From contig BLXT01000825.1 of assembly GCA_019648995.1 (NCBI GenBank), positions 1,264,678 to 1,287,030 of the forward strand: 22,353 bases of DNA, in the 5' to 3' direction. A model generated the notes under the pieces. It worked only from the letters and a program-made list of their open reading frames with translations. It ran no database searches and was not told where the DNA came from. This document shows positions 9,201-17,180 of this stretch, piece after piece; position 1 is the first letter of the stretch, and each line of letters opens with the position of its first letter. This DNA comes from Plakobranchus ocellatus. Lineage: Eukaryota > Mollusca > Gastropoda > Plakobranchidae. The position numbers and the translations under genes are program-made.

Positions 9201-11723
9201 ATAGGTAAGGAGTTAAGCAAATAGAAACTGGTTTAATACTTAATTTGCATTTTTAATCCTGCTTCAGTCTATTTTCTATGGCAAATAAAGAAAAATTTTC
9301 AGTGGTAGTCATTCTTAAGCGAACATATAAAATGTATATCTTAAGTTTTGAGAATCAAGAACACCTGTTGGCATTTAGGAAGCTAGGTGGTTGTAAATCT
9401 AAATCTACATTTTATTCAGATGTAAATTAGGATCTTATCTTATGAAGTTTTATTACTTAAATTGCCCTAATCTAGATATAGAAATAACAGTAATTTATTT
9501 TGAAAAGAAAAAAAAAAGCAGATCGCCTGATGAAACAAATATTTTCTTTACTTAATATAAGCTATGTTTGCTGTTTGCTGTCATAAAATGAAGTCAGTTG
9601 TCTTTATTTATTTTTTTTTTTTTTTGTTTCAACAGGAAGGAGCATTTCTTGTGCGTCCAAGCAGCAAAGAAGATTCATATGTGCTGGTAGTCTTTTCAGG
9701 TGGGAAAACATGCAACCTGCCTATAGCATTACGCCGAGATGGACAGTACGCTCTAGGGACTGAGAAACCAGAAGAAAAGGTATGTGTGCTTCATCTTAGT
9801 TTGATTCTCTTTTTTTATGTTCATAATCATTTTTAACAGAAATCGTTTTTTAAAAAATCGATTTTGGAAGGAGTACACAAGTTTTAACTTCAAAAAGCCC
9901 ATTTTGAAAGGAGAAAAAAAGTTTTAAGGGAAGCATTTGCCAGGAAATAAAAGGAAACAAAGCCTTTATTAATCATTTGTGTATCACTACAAAATTTTAA
10001 GTCAGATCACTGGTATCTGCATGAAAATGTATATAGATATTCAGAATCAAAGATTTTCCATTGAAATCTATGCTTGGATCGTTTGTACTTGCTTTTAAAC
10101 TCCTTGTTTTCAAAATCTGAAGACACCATATTGTGCATCAATAAGTGGACTGTAGATACATTTATATCTTTAAATGCCAAAAAACCAAGATGTGACTGAT
10201 TTTCCAATAATACCTCACATTCATCATGAAGTTGTTGTATCACATTGAATTTTTTTTTTATTATCTCTTTCAAGTGATACAATTATGCTTTTCTTTGTTT
10301 GATATAGAGCTCAAGTCTTTCATTCATCGATTTTATTTGATTAAGATTATAAATTGTTAGCATTCTATGTTTTATGTTTTACATTTTGTTTATAGTAAAA
10401 GCTTTGTTTTGATATGTTTTATTCTTTATATTTTATGGGGCATAATACAACACTTTGTTCCCTCTACTGAGCAATGAATCGCAGGAAGGCACACCCACAT
10501 TCTAGTCCATAACAGAGTGCTGATTCTTACCTTTGGCTAAAACTTTGAACGTAGCTTGGTGCTGTAGTGACTGTATCAGAGTTATCAGGCTTATCCTGTT
10601 TTGTCATAGATATCAAAGCTGGTATTTGCAAGAGATAAAGCTAGGATGATTTGAAAAGGGGGGGGAGAAGATAGAATAATAAAAATGATAAAAACAATGA
10701 TGAGGAATGTCATTGTCATGATAAGAATAATAGTAACAATAAAAACAATTATATGATAACACCTCAACTGGAGGAAGATGAACTTTAAAATTAGATTTTA
10801 AATTTTATCAGCCTGAAGCTGTTTTACAGGAATTTAGACCAGAGCTTGGTGTGTTTGGTCTGTGAAAGCTTCTACTATCAAAACAAAAAGACAAAGGTGG
10901 TTGAGAAAAATCTGGAAAAAAAAATTAATAATTTTGTTTTTCTATAGTGCATCAAACTAATTTTGACATGCTTAATTTATAAGTACAAAGTTGTGTTTTG
11001 ACCTGAAGCATTTTGACTAGATCTAATTTTTGACCATGTGTCCTATATGCTACTAAAAAGGTTAATGAGATACAATTTTTCAATAGAGCTCAGCACAGAT
11101 TTTTTGGCGCCTGTTTGGATTTTTATGGTTTTTTGATAATGTTATCAAAAGCTTATTGTAAATTTCCAACTAATTTTTTTAAAATCATCTGTCTATGAAA
11201 CGTGTTTTTAGAGTGTGATGCACTTTAAATTATAATTTTTTTACATTATTTGCCCAGAAGTAAAAACTGTCCTTTTAGGAGACATTATAAGTGTTTTTGT
11301 TTCATAATTTTTAAAAAAAACTTTACTTCCATTTTGTGCATGGCCATTGACACTTAGTAAAGAAAAGTTTTTTGGTTAATGTCCCACAATTTCTTGCTTT
11401 TGTAGTGAATTTCTCACACGAATTTTCAAACCTTCATTCATTTGTACTGTTTTTTGTAATCTATCTTATGAAGTACATGTACTTAGATCTCTACTGCTAT
11501 GAATGCTGAATGACAAGCCTTAGGAGTTAATGCTGATGGGGAATAATAATTATTAGTATAAAGTGAAAGTAAGTGAACACAAACTCGTATTTACGATTTA
11601 TTCATTGTAATTTTTCAGCGGTTTGAGTCGGTTGCTGCACTGATTGACCATCATCTGCATTGCAAGATAACCCTGAGCCAAGGAGGCCATGTCATCCTCA
11701 CCAAGCATGCTCGGAGACAGTAG
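141..11723 (+). CDS. SLP-76/BLNK-like SH2 adaptor, 3' part of gene (eight visible exons, 5' end outside window)
   Basis: The gene is assembled from exons at 141-247, 1119-1158, 1502-about 1935, 6371 or 6381-6645, 8274-8333, 8810-8896, 9636-9779 and 11619-11723. Reading phases agree at every junction except exon 3 to exon 4. The visible protein has a basic/proline-rich linker with no tyrosine in exons 1-3, a second proline-rich exon, an acidic tyrosine motif (IYDDG), and a C-terminal SH2 domain. Family knowledge: SLP-76, BLNK and CLNK share this order and end just after the SH2; they are cytosolic scaffolds that recruit SH3 and SH2 proteins to activated tyrosine kinases. The domain ends 'ILTKHA', near the LTH.A ending known in that family. 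The vertebrate N-terminal SAM or basic region would lie to the left of the window. The SH2 call is near certain. The family assignment is an inference; an SH2D6-like or other invertebrate adaptor is the alternative. Confidence 0.75.
248..1118 (+). other. Intron between window exons 1 and 2
   Basis: Begins gtgagt and ends with a pyrimidine-rich tract and cag. It is AT-rich. The open frames here (around 265-513, 623-871 and 787-999 on the other strand) have low-complexity or hydrophobic random-looking composition. I see no gene, RNA or mobile element. Confidence 0.6.
1119..1158 (+). CDS. Exon 2 of window (40-nt small exon)
   Basis: Acceptor cctttccgtttcag and donor CAAT|gtgagt are both strong. 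The exon reads SFAEKKKMFNQPQ in the phase set by exon 1 and ends after the first base of a codon (T). Exon 3 begins with two bases that complete it, so exons 1, 2 and 3 join without a frameshift. The product is a short lysine-rich segment. As a 40-nt exon it would shift the frame if skipped. Confidence 0.65.
1159..1501 (+). other. Intron between window exons 2 and 3
   Basis: A 343-nt AT-rich intron, gtgagt to cag. It contains a second, stronger-looking acceptor (a T-run plus TAG ending near 1404). Using that one would create a TAA with the T left by exon 2, so the acceptor at 1500-1501 is preferred. Nothing else is seen. Confidence 0.55.
1499..1504 (+). promoter_or_regulatory. NAGNAG tandem splice acceptor
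   Basis: CAGCAG follows a pyrimidine-rich tract (ctatatcttccaattc). Cutting after the first CAG adds TCA-GCG (Ser-Ala). Cutting after the second gives TCG (Ser) alone. Both keep the frame, so one alanine may be optional. This is read directly from sequence; use of both sites is inferred. Confidence 0.45.
1502..1935 (+). CDS. Exon 3 of window: proline/serine-rich SH3-ligand linker
   Basis: The frame opens at a CAGCAG tandem acceptor (1499-1504) and stays open to TAG at 2005-2007. It is much richer in GC than the flanks. The peptide is proline-rich: PTPPKPTV, KPLPPPNKP, KPPTTEKPLLPRPV, ALPPALPPNHP. It then becomes serine/glycine-rich (SSSSESGGGVSGG) and ends in an amphipathic segment, FLAELTKVISSVPSSKH. 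PPTPPK fits a class II SH3 ligand (PxxPxK). There is no tyrosine. The 3' end is uncertain: AAG|gttata at 1935, CAG|gttcat at 1873, CAG|gtcttg at about 1980 and AAC|gtatag at 2001 are all weak donors. Only the 1873 donor is in phase with the exon 4 acceptor at 6370. Confidence 0.6.
2008..3454 (+). other. Intron 3, left part, no gene seen
   Basis: AT-rich DNA with a TTTC repeat near 2103-2119 and scattered T-runs. An open stretch at 2167-2358 begins with an exon-like peptide (HQNGSEKTLLGLLDKLHPT) after a TTTAG acceptor, but no good donor follows and the remainder is hydrophobic noise. I do not call it a gene. Confidence 0.5.
3455..3462 (+). repeat. Target-site duplication, left copy (ACTTCGAA)
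   Basis: ACTTCGAA occurs immediately before the first retrotransposon base and again at 6134-6141 directly after the (TGA)n tail. The exact match at both element borders marks the insertion and fixes its ends. Confidence 0.85.
4969..5160 (+). pseudogene. Retrotransposon reverse transcriptase fragment (palm, N-terminal part)
   Basis: This is the longest intact stretch of the RT core in the element at 3463-6133. It begins MPDKGTRNAIF and carries YSKAFDKVKH, in which the D of the usual D-x-SKAFD motif start is replaced (VYSKAFD). It stops at a TGA near 5158, after which the frame resumes with stops and shifts to RYADD at 5352. The activity would be RNA-templated DNA synthesis at the nicked target; here it is inactive. 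Confidence 0.8.
5439..5705 (+). pseudogene. Retrotransposon reverse transcriptase fragment (thumb / C-terminal part)
   Basis: Continues the retrotransposon ORF. It begins GLSLNVKKTECLVISKK and includes FKYL and ITSDGRCTSEI, the usual post-YADD block of RTE-clade proteins. The reading is interrupted by TAA near 5702, then continues in other frames through SECWTINK-like and EKKLEAVE-like segments to the C-terminus at 6119. No independent gene. Confidence 0.78.
6134..6141 (+). repeat. Target-site duplication, right copy (ACTTCGAA)
   Basis: Matches the left copy at 3455-3462 in all 8 bases and abuts the (TGA)n tail of the retrotransposon. Confidence 0.85.
6142..6370 (+). other. Intron 3, right part
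   Basis: AT-rich intron DNA between the retrotransposon and exon 4. It ends in ggtttttcccag, then ctttgttcag; either AG can serve as acceptor. No other feature is seen. Confidence 0.5.
6371..6645 (+). CDS. Exon 4 of window: proline-rich SH3-ligand exon
   Basis: GC-rich and open in the chosen frame, with strong proline content: RVRPPPPSTPPPLPPYPP, LPVPPLWPLPPSF, PPLPPRPDDLEEVDPPW and LPPPPCD. RVRPPPP fits a class I SH3 ligand (RxxPxxP) and PPLPPR a class II ligand (PxxPxR). An acidic patch (DDLEEVD) follows. The start is either 6371 (after cccag, phase 1) or 6381 (after ttcag, phase 2). The end is GTG|gtaact at 6645 or AAC|gtggta at 6642, both phase 0 and matching exon 5. Family knowledge: such segments in SLP-76/BLNK bind SH3 domains of Grb2/Gads, PLC-gamma or kinases. 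The actual partners are unknown here. Confidence 0.75.
6646..8273 (+). other. Intron between exons 4 and 5
   Basis: Starts gtaact and ends gtgttcag. It is AT-rich with A/T runs and an ATTTG-type short repeat near 8240-8262. The open stretch at 7551-7742 is hydrophobic random-looking sequence. No gene, RNA or mobile element is recognised. Confidence 0.6.
8274..8333 (+). CDS. Exon 5 of window: 60-nt exon with acidic tyrosine motif
   Basis: Acceptor tgttgtgttcag and donor GTG|gtatgt. The exon is exactly 20 codons with phase 0 at both ends and reads VTLEHPESVEGDIYDDGSSV. Apart from a tyrosine inside a proline run in exon 4, this is the only tyrosine in the visible linker. Its acidic context (EGDIYDDG) suits phosphorylation by a Syk/Src-like kinase to make an SH2 docking site. 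That role is inferred from the family, in which linker tyrosines recruit Vav, Nck, Itk/Btk or PLC-gamma. Skipping this exon would leave the frame intact and delete the site. Confidence 0.75.
8334..8809 (+). other. Intron between exons 5 and 6
   Basis: From gtatgt to gtgtag. An open frame running out of exon 5 to about 8603 is intron read-through without domain features. A T-run lies near 8726-8742. Nothing else is supported. Confidence 0.6.
8810..8896 (+). CDS. Exon 6 of window: start of SH2 domain
   Basis: 87 nt, phase 0 at both ends, with donor CAG|gtaagc. It reads PQHPLLCHPWFHEDATRKTG, then DSRVMQIKQ. The HPWFHEDATR segment is the first beta strand and alpha-A region of an SH2 domain (usual W-[YF]-x pattern), with an arginine in alpha-A that could contact phosphotyrosine. 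It leads directly into EGAFLVRPSS of the next exon. The acceptor (gtatattacgtgtag) has a poor pyrimidine tract, but the phase and domain continuity support it. Confidence 0.85.
8897..9635 (+). other. Intron inside the SH2 coding region (exons 6-7)
   Basis: From gtaagc to a long T-tract and caacag. AT-rich; no feature recognised. Confidence 0.65.
9636..9779 (+). CDS. Exon 7 of window: SH2 core with FLVR phosphotyrosine pocket
   Basis: 144 nt (48 codons), phase 0 at both ends, between a T-rich acceptor (gtttcaacag) and donor AAG|gtatgt. It reads EGAFLVRPSSKEDSYVLVVF, then SGGKTCNLPIALRRDGQYAL and GTEKPEEK. FLVR holds the invariant beta-B arginine that binds phosphotyrosine. SYVLVVF is strand C, KTCNLPI strand D, and the YALGT segment matches the strand E region, which resembles the Y-x-LGT seen in SLP-76/BLNK SH2 domains. 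All core elements are intact, so binding to phosphotyrosine peptides is expected. Confidence 0.95.
9780..11618 (+). other. Intron inside the SH2 coding region (exons 7-8)
   Basis: From gtatgt to tttttcag. It includes a G-run near 10660-10668 followed by an imperfect ATR-type repeat. A 91-codon frame on the minus strand (10007-10282) has no recognisable domain or splice context and is about the length expected by chance in such AT-rich DNA. No mobile element is identified. Confidence 0.6.
11619..11723 (+). CDS. Exon 8 of window: terminal coding exon, end of SH2 domain
   Basis: Acceptor tgtaatttttcag, phase 0. It reads RFESVAALIDHHLHCKITLS, then QGGHVILTKHARRQ and TAG at 11721-11723. FESVAALIDHH is the alpha-B helix (usual F-x-S-[VL]-x-x-LI-x-[HY] pattern) and HVILTKHA the last strand. 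The protein stops only a few residues after the SH2, as in SLP-76/BLNK. The short connection between alpha-B and the last strand lacks the longer basic loop of the vertebrate members. Confidence 0.95.
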   Translation, partial: RFESVAALIDHHLHCKITLSQGGHVILTKHARRQ

Positions 11724-12813
11724 TAGCTGATTAGATTTGAATGTAAAGGAAATGCAGGACATTAAAGCTGTGGAAAGAAGCTACAACATATGTGATTGAA
11801 ACACTAAGAATACGGAGATTTTGTGGTATGAGAGAAATAAGTATAAACCAGACATGAGTTGTTATCAAGGGATTTTTTTTTTTAACCAAGCTTATTAAAT
11901 GTTTACTTTTTTTTTGTTTTTTTATTTGTATTATTTGATTTCTTGACTTAAACTAAGACTACTTAAATTTATGCCTTTTCTTAAAATGAGACCTTTAAAG
12001 ATAGAAATCTTGCAATAGTCTTTGTTGGCTATTTGACCATCTTGGCTGTCTCAAATGATGATTTTCCTCTATTTTGCTTGACTTGTTGATTTCATCAAAC
12101 CACACAACATAATCTTTCCCTTGTGGCATGATTAATGTTGATATTATGCCTAGCATTCTCCATTTCCATATTTTCCATACATTCCTTCCATAGTTACTCT
12201 GTACTTAGTCACTTTTTGGTGATGTTGAAATACTGTTTCTTTTCTTTATTGTGAAGTAAATTTATATTGTACAAAATCAATTTGTCGGTCTATATTTTAA
12301 ATATAAGTCTTGCATCTTATTTGAAAACATGTTTGATTGATCACTACATATACATACTTTATGAATTATGGTCACGAATGATTAAAAATATCCACATTTT
12401 ATAATTTTGCAAAAGATGGCATCTATATTTTAAAAAAAGAAATATTGTGCCTTTTTCCTGCATTTTCTTTCCATAAAAAAAGCCTGGATGAGTATTTGAG
12501 TTAGTTATCTTTTTGTTCTGCTAGTTTTCTAAAGTATACACTAAATGTTGTGACCTTTTTCTTGTATAGTAAAATATGTTGAGCATGTGTAACCATTGAT
12601 ATCACTTTTTTTCACTTCTTTCTGAAATGGTCTGGGAGAAAGTAGGAGGACTGGAGGTAATGCAAAAGTTCCTTTCTAAGAGCCAAGAATTGACACATGT
12701 GTATTATCAATATGTCAAAGGTTTAATCCATAATTAACCAAAATTTTCAGTGAGGTCAATTGCAAATCAATTGTTCCTAATCAGCCTAGAAATACAGAGT
12801 GACAAATTTGTTC

Positions 12814-12836
12814 TTTTTTTTTTTTTTTTTTTTTTT
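12814..12836 (+). repeat. T23 homopolymer
   Basis: An uninterrupted run of 23 T, possibly the reverse-oriented A-tail of an old retroposon, though no element body is recognised next to it. Confidence 0.7.
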
Positions 12837-13888
12837 GAGAATCATGTTGTGGCTTTGGATTACATGACCATTATATCAAAGGGAAAAAATTTTTTTTTGG
12901 CTTAAAATATGGGGAGAAGTGTTTATCAGTACTGCTGGACTACTCATACTGGGCAAAAACACCAGCTTATTTCAATATCTTTTGCTGAAACGGGAACTTT
13001 ATTGAACATCTCTTCTTTACAGAAAATGGCTATCATCTCTTATTTCTTTTCAGTTCCTGAGCATAGAAATCTATTAATTTACCTTTTAATTATACCCCAT
13101 TGCTTCAGGCATTATTTGCAATATTAAAGATATGTGCATAGGCATCATCACCAGTATTAAACATGGATCATTTATTGTTATAGCTGCTGCTATTGACTTT
13201 TTGACAACAATTCGTTGTGAATCTTCATAGCCATGATGAATATTCCAAACTGTTAAAAGTCTTTAAATCTGTTTAAAGGGTTCTGTAGTAAACATCAGGA
13301 TTGATAAAATTTCCTTCAATTCCAGAAATTGAAATACATTTGTTTGTTCATGAGATAAGCCAGTTATTCATTATATATTGCTCTCATTTATTTGCATCCT
13401 TATTTAATGCTTCTAAAATTATTGTTTTAAAATGTTTCAAAACGTTTTGTATTGTTAACATTAACAGTATTTGAATGCAAGTTCTTGAAAATTTTGGCAT
13501 GCTTTAATCTAAGTAACTTAAGGTGGCCATCATTTATAATCTTTATTAGCGATGTAGTCGCTTTTTCAAACATATTAATTCTATAGCAGAATATTATCTT
13601 TTTGTAACCTGATTTTGTAATTGCATCACATCAATGTCATATGTAAATGTGTGCGTCTTGCATAAGTTTTATAGATCTTGTTTGTAAACCATCGTATAGA
13701 CCAATGCAATTACACCAGTAAGCATCTTTAGTTGTTTGATTATTAAAGGAAGTTTTGCAATTTACACTTCTTTGATAACGGTTTTTGAGAAGTTCTAGCA
13801 TTTTTATGGGCTCTTATATAATAGTGACTAAGTTTTGGGTAAGTATTTGGGTAACCAGGCCAGACTTTGTGCATACATAATATTTCAA

Positions 13889-13894
13889 ATAAAA
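13889..13894 (+). terminator. Candidate polyadenylation signal AATAAA
   Basis: First canonical plus-strand AATAAA noticed downstream of the stop codon. Earlier ATTAAA variants could be used instead. Confidence 0.35.
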
Positions 13895-14167
13895 GAAGTT
13901 AAAAAGACGAAAAGATATGTATGCTTAGCAATATGAGTGTGAGTGACAGAGAGAAAAAGACAGAAGGCTAAGCTGCTAAGGCTCTCTACTTGCCAAGGAT
14001 TTCCAAAGGTTGACATCATTTAACTGAAGACTATAGTTAAAAACATACTTCTGTTCTGGGACATAGAGATGTAAAATTACTTGACCACCTCATAACAGGT
14101 TTTAGAATCTCCACTGATGTCCATATACTTCTACAATATTCCAAGAGAGTGCTTCTTGTATCAAACT

Positions 14168-14217
<50 letters not shown>

Positions 14218-14901
14218 GTTTTTAAAAATTCATTGTCGTCCTAAGGAGAGCAGTCTTAGTCAATGTTGCATGAGTTTTTGTTATTGATTTTATATTGCTG
14301 GCCTTTATTTTTCTTGTGCCAGATTGCCCTATCTAGAACACAGGCAAAAGAAAATCTTGAACTAGAAAGAAATACATGATTGAAATAATCTGAGTAAATA
14401 AGTAAAAAATGAAGACTTTTTGGGACAAATTAGCCTATTGTGCACAGTAAATTATTCTCTCTTTTAAATGAAGTAACAAAAGGTACACTTATCAATTACT
14501 ATTGTGAGCATAGCATACCAAGAGGCTTTCTCTACTTGACCCTGTCCTGTGTCATTTAAGTTCATTCCATATTTTTCTGAGCATTGATTACTGACCAAAG
14601 TCCTGGCCGCAGAGGTCTATATTACAGTTCAGTTCCCCATCTTGGACACTGTTCTGGTAAAAATTGGTTGAATGTGAAATTCATTATTTTTTTTTAACAG
14701 ATGAACGAATTTGTTTTTCTTTCATTGAAAATGTTCGAATGTACGTCATATTTTTAACCAGGTGAAACACAAATTTGTTTTTCTTGTTATGGAAAAAATT
14801 TTAATTATACGCCATTGCAGTGAGTGATAGTGATAAGATATTGCAGTTTTTACTTATACAGCTTTGGCTAGGCCATTGTCAATATCTTTTTAGTATTTTC
14901 T
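13895..14901. other. Intergenic AT-rich region
   Basis: Apart from the A43 tract I see no gene, RNA or mobile element. It probably separates two genes that converge on each other. Confidence 0.45.
14171..14213 (+). repeat. A43 homopolymer
   Basis: An uninterrupted run of about 43 A preceded by ctcat and followed by tttcg. It could be a retroposon poly(A) tail or a sequence expansion. The 2.4 kb to its left is not recognisable as a retroposed gene and no clear target-site duplication is seen. Assembly length may be unreliable. Confidence 0.75.
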
Positions 14902-14915
14902 TTTATTTATTTATT
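14902..14915 (-). terminator. Overlapping minus-strand AATAAA poly(A) signals
   Basis: TTTATTTATTTATT on the plus strand reads as overlapping AATAAA on the minus strand. It lies about 150 bases beyond the stop codon of the minus-strand exon at 15064-15350, as expected for its 3' end. Confidence 0.4.
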
Positions 14916-15063
14916 TTTGTCTACTTGTAAATCATAATAAAAATAGAAGTTGTCCCACCATTTACAAAGTAATAGGTAATTGAAAATAAGTGGGATAGTA
15001 TATTCGATTTTAAAATGACAGAACTTCACTTTCAGTCGGTACTTTTTGTTGTTGTTTTTGTTT

Positions 15064-15350
15064 TTAATTCATTTCCTTTTTTTTTATCTTAGTAGTTGAA
15101 ATTTTTTCTTTTAATCTTAGTGTGTGGGCCAGTTCAAACAGAAAACACAGATGACAGATAACTCTCGTTAGCTGATAATAATCAGATATATCATATTCTG
15201 TATTTAAAGTGTTCAATAAAAATTCCATCCTTGAGTGATTAAACGTTCGATATTGATGAGCACCTTGTAAATTGTAATGCATAGCTTGAATGCTTGCAAT
15301 ACTCGGTATACAGTTCCATGAGAACCTTCCAAAATCTAAATTAATGTTCA
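15064..15350 (-). CDS. Probable terminal exon of an unidentified convergent gene
   Basis: On the minus strand a strong acceptor (tttcggtttcttctttgacag) opens a frame of about 95 codons ending in TAA at 15066-15064. The exon starts with two bases completing a codon. The peptide has a normal amino-acid mix: FGRFSWNCIPSIASIQAMHY, SRMEFLLNTLNTEYDISDYY, QLTRVICHLCFLFELAHTLR, then a lysine-rich tail. The middle looks alpha-helical. I do not recognise the family. Overlapping AATAAA signals follow about 150 bases downstream. Upstream exons would lie to the right, where repeats dominate, and none is convincingly found. A chance open frame of this length is possible in a window this size, so the call is tentative. 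Confidence 0.45.
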
Positions 15351-15402
15351 CTGTCAAAGAAGAAACCGAAATACAAAAACATGTAACTTGTATTAACAAC
15401 AC

Positions 15403-16132
15403 TCTTTATGCGACTTATTTATAATTATTGTAAATAAAGAAATGTACAAACACATGTATGCTTTAGTTGTTTGTTTTTTTTTCATATGAGAGAATTTTTT
15501 TTCTTTTTTGGAATATCAATCACTTCAAGCCCTTCCTTGTGAAAAAACAACCATTATAAAAATTGAGGCAATGAAGCAGGTCTTTCTTGAAGAAAATAAA
15601 TCCCTTCTTGCCTTCCCCTTTAGAAAACTAAAAATTGAAAGAAAAATGAAGTCCGTGCATTGATTCCGTATAATAAGCATCCTATCTTACCTTTAAATAC
15701 ACAGAAAAGTACCTGCTTGATGAAATGCTGTTTTTAAATCGTTTTCAGGAAACATGCAGTCTTGGTTAAACCTTCAAAGGCATCTGCAATGTCTGAGAGT
15801 AGGCATTTTATTAGTCATTTTATACACTGGTCACCAGTTCAAATAAAATGAGGTTCCTGTCTAAGTTTCGGATAAATGTGCTTATTATACCGGTGCTTAA
15901 ATTTGCACATGCATGTTACGACATAGACTGACCCTAAGTCGCGCTGCACATCTGGTTCTTTCATGAACTATGTGAAGAAAATCATCACGCATCGAATGGG
16001 GATAACTAAATGAAAGATTACCTAGGCAACATCCGAGCAATACCGACATATATAATAGATCAAAGTTAATAAATCACACATAAAAGTCTTTACTATAAAT
16101 GCAGAAATAAATAACTAAATAAATAATTATGG
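15403..16132. other. Non-coding region, left of the (TAA)n repeat
   Basis: If the minus-strand exon is real, this is its upstream intron. A weak minus-strand exon candidate near 15940-15975 (acceptor ttttcttcacatag, reading FMKEPDVQRDLG) was not accepted. Plus-strand AATAAA occurs at 15433. Nothing else is supported. Confidence 0.4.

Positions 16133-16190
<58 letters not shown>
16133..16190 (+). repeat. (TAA)n microsatellite
   Basis: About 19 uninterrupted copies of a three-base unit, preceded by imperfect AAAT-type repeats. Confidence 0.95.
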
Positions 16191-16192
<2 letters not shown>

Positions 16193-16689
16193 CAAGTCTT
16201 CACTGCAGCAAGAGGCCATGCACTCTCAAATCTAAAAATACGCAGTATCATTACTCAAACAATAAATCCCAAACATAAAATTGAATGAATGACCCAACCG
16301 CTTACAAAAAAGTCCCAAAGGAAAAAAAAAAACAACTAAAAGAAAAAAAAATTTCTTTGGTAAATTTAACACCAGTAACATGGTTTAAATCGTACTGAGA
16401 CTTCAAACTTTAATAAAGGTACGATAGACAGAGGTAAGCTGTGTTTCAACTGTAGAGTACTTGACGATGACGTTTGTGAGGACCTGAGCGGAAATAGGCT
16501 TGTGCGGTCAAAGAAAATTTCCAGCGGTGTCGCCTTTTTTAACGACCATAACTTGGTCTGACATATGATTTCGCCGATTTAGGGCATAAATATAAACATA
16601 TGCTCCCTTAGATCTAGGCCTGTAATCTCTTTAGTATTTAATTGAGGAGTTGAAAATCATTGACTGCATAGTATCAATTTACTCTAAAT
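16191..16689. other. Unassigned sequence before second retrotransposon fragment
   Basis: Less AT-rich than its surroundings between about 16420 and 16560, with an open minus-strand frame of about 85 codons without a start or known motif. It may be old repeat sequence. No gene is called. Confidence 0.35.
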
Positions 16690-17046
16690 AGGTCTGAGGG
16701 TTAGCTAGATAATGTCGCTCAAGAAATGGACAGAGAGAGCCTAAATATCCTATGATTTGCTGAAATTAAGTTGGAAAGGAGCAGGTTCCATAAAACTAGG
16801 TAGAAAAATGCATACTTACTCGCGGGGAAATACACGTGAAAGAGCGTTGGTATATTATTTTATGAAACAACAACCATTTAGGGAGCTGATGTCCAATGTT
16901 GGATAAAGTAGTAGTAGCTAAACTAGAATCAAACCATTAAACCTATGCATTATCCAAGTATATATGCACCAACATCGGATAGTGGAGATGCAGGAGAAGA
17001 ACAGTTTTATGAAGCAACAGTAAGAATAGAAATTGGAAAAGCAAAC
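16690..17046 (+). mobile_element. Second RTE-type retrotransposon fragment (endonuclease N-terminal part)
   Basis: Aligns by eye with the start of the element at 3463 (shared gcaggttcca.aaaact, cgttggtat, aaaccattaaa and ttttatgaag) and extends further 5' into LDNVAQEMDRESLNIL, the usual N-terminal endonuclease block of RTE proteins. It keeps the IYAPTSD segment that the first copy has partly lost. The match stops after gcaaac at 17046. Stops (for example TAG at 16702 and TGA in LNIL*FAEI) show it is dead. It is 3'-truncated or interrupted near an (AC)n/(AT)n tract. Confidence 0.75.
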
Positions 17047-17101
17047 TAAAACTCCGATTTTGCCCCTGAAAAAGACTTCTAAATGTAGAAAACACCTACA
17101 A

Positions 17102-17160
<59 letters not shown>

Positions 17161-17169
17161 TATATATAT
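17102..17169 (+). repeat. Compound (AC)n(AT)n(AC)n(AT)n microsatellite
   Basis: Four alternating dinucleotide blocks: AC to about 17122, AT to about 17148, AC to about 17160, then AT to 17169. It is followed directly by CGATGGCTGCTTGCC, a motif similar to one beside the AT hairpin at 20592-20715. Frames across it on both strands are artefacts of the repeat. Confidence 0.95.
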
Positions 17170-17180
17170 CGATGGCTGCT

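Larger units (their letters stand above)
11724..13894 (+). other. Probable 3' UTR and downstream sequence of SH2 adaptor gene
   Basis: AT-rich, with no further coding potential; a 72-codon frame at 12909-13127 has no features. Candidate poly(A) signals in order are ATTAAA at 11761, 12381, 13123, 13156 and 13742, and AATAAA at 13889-13894. Which one is used cannot be told, so the UTR could be short or over 2 kb. A T23 tract lies at 12814-12836. Confidence 0.45.

Noticed and set aside
10007..10282. 91-codon minus-strand frame in the last intron
   Set aside because: No recognisable domain and no convincing splice or poly(A) context. One or more frames of this length are expected by chance in DNA this AT-rich.
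12909..13127. 72-codon plus-strand frame after the SH2 stop codon
   Set aside because: Lies in the probable 3' UTR, with no domain and no splice signals.
15930..15980. Minus-strand exon candidate FMKEPDVQRDLG
   Set aside because: The acceptor is plausible but the exon would be very short, the donor (AGG|gtcagt) is weak, and the phase cannot be tested against the exon at 15064-15350.
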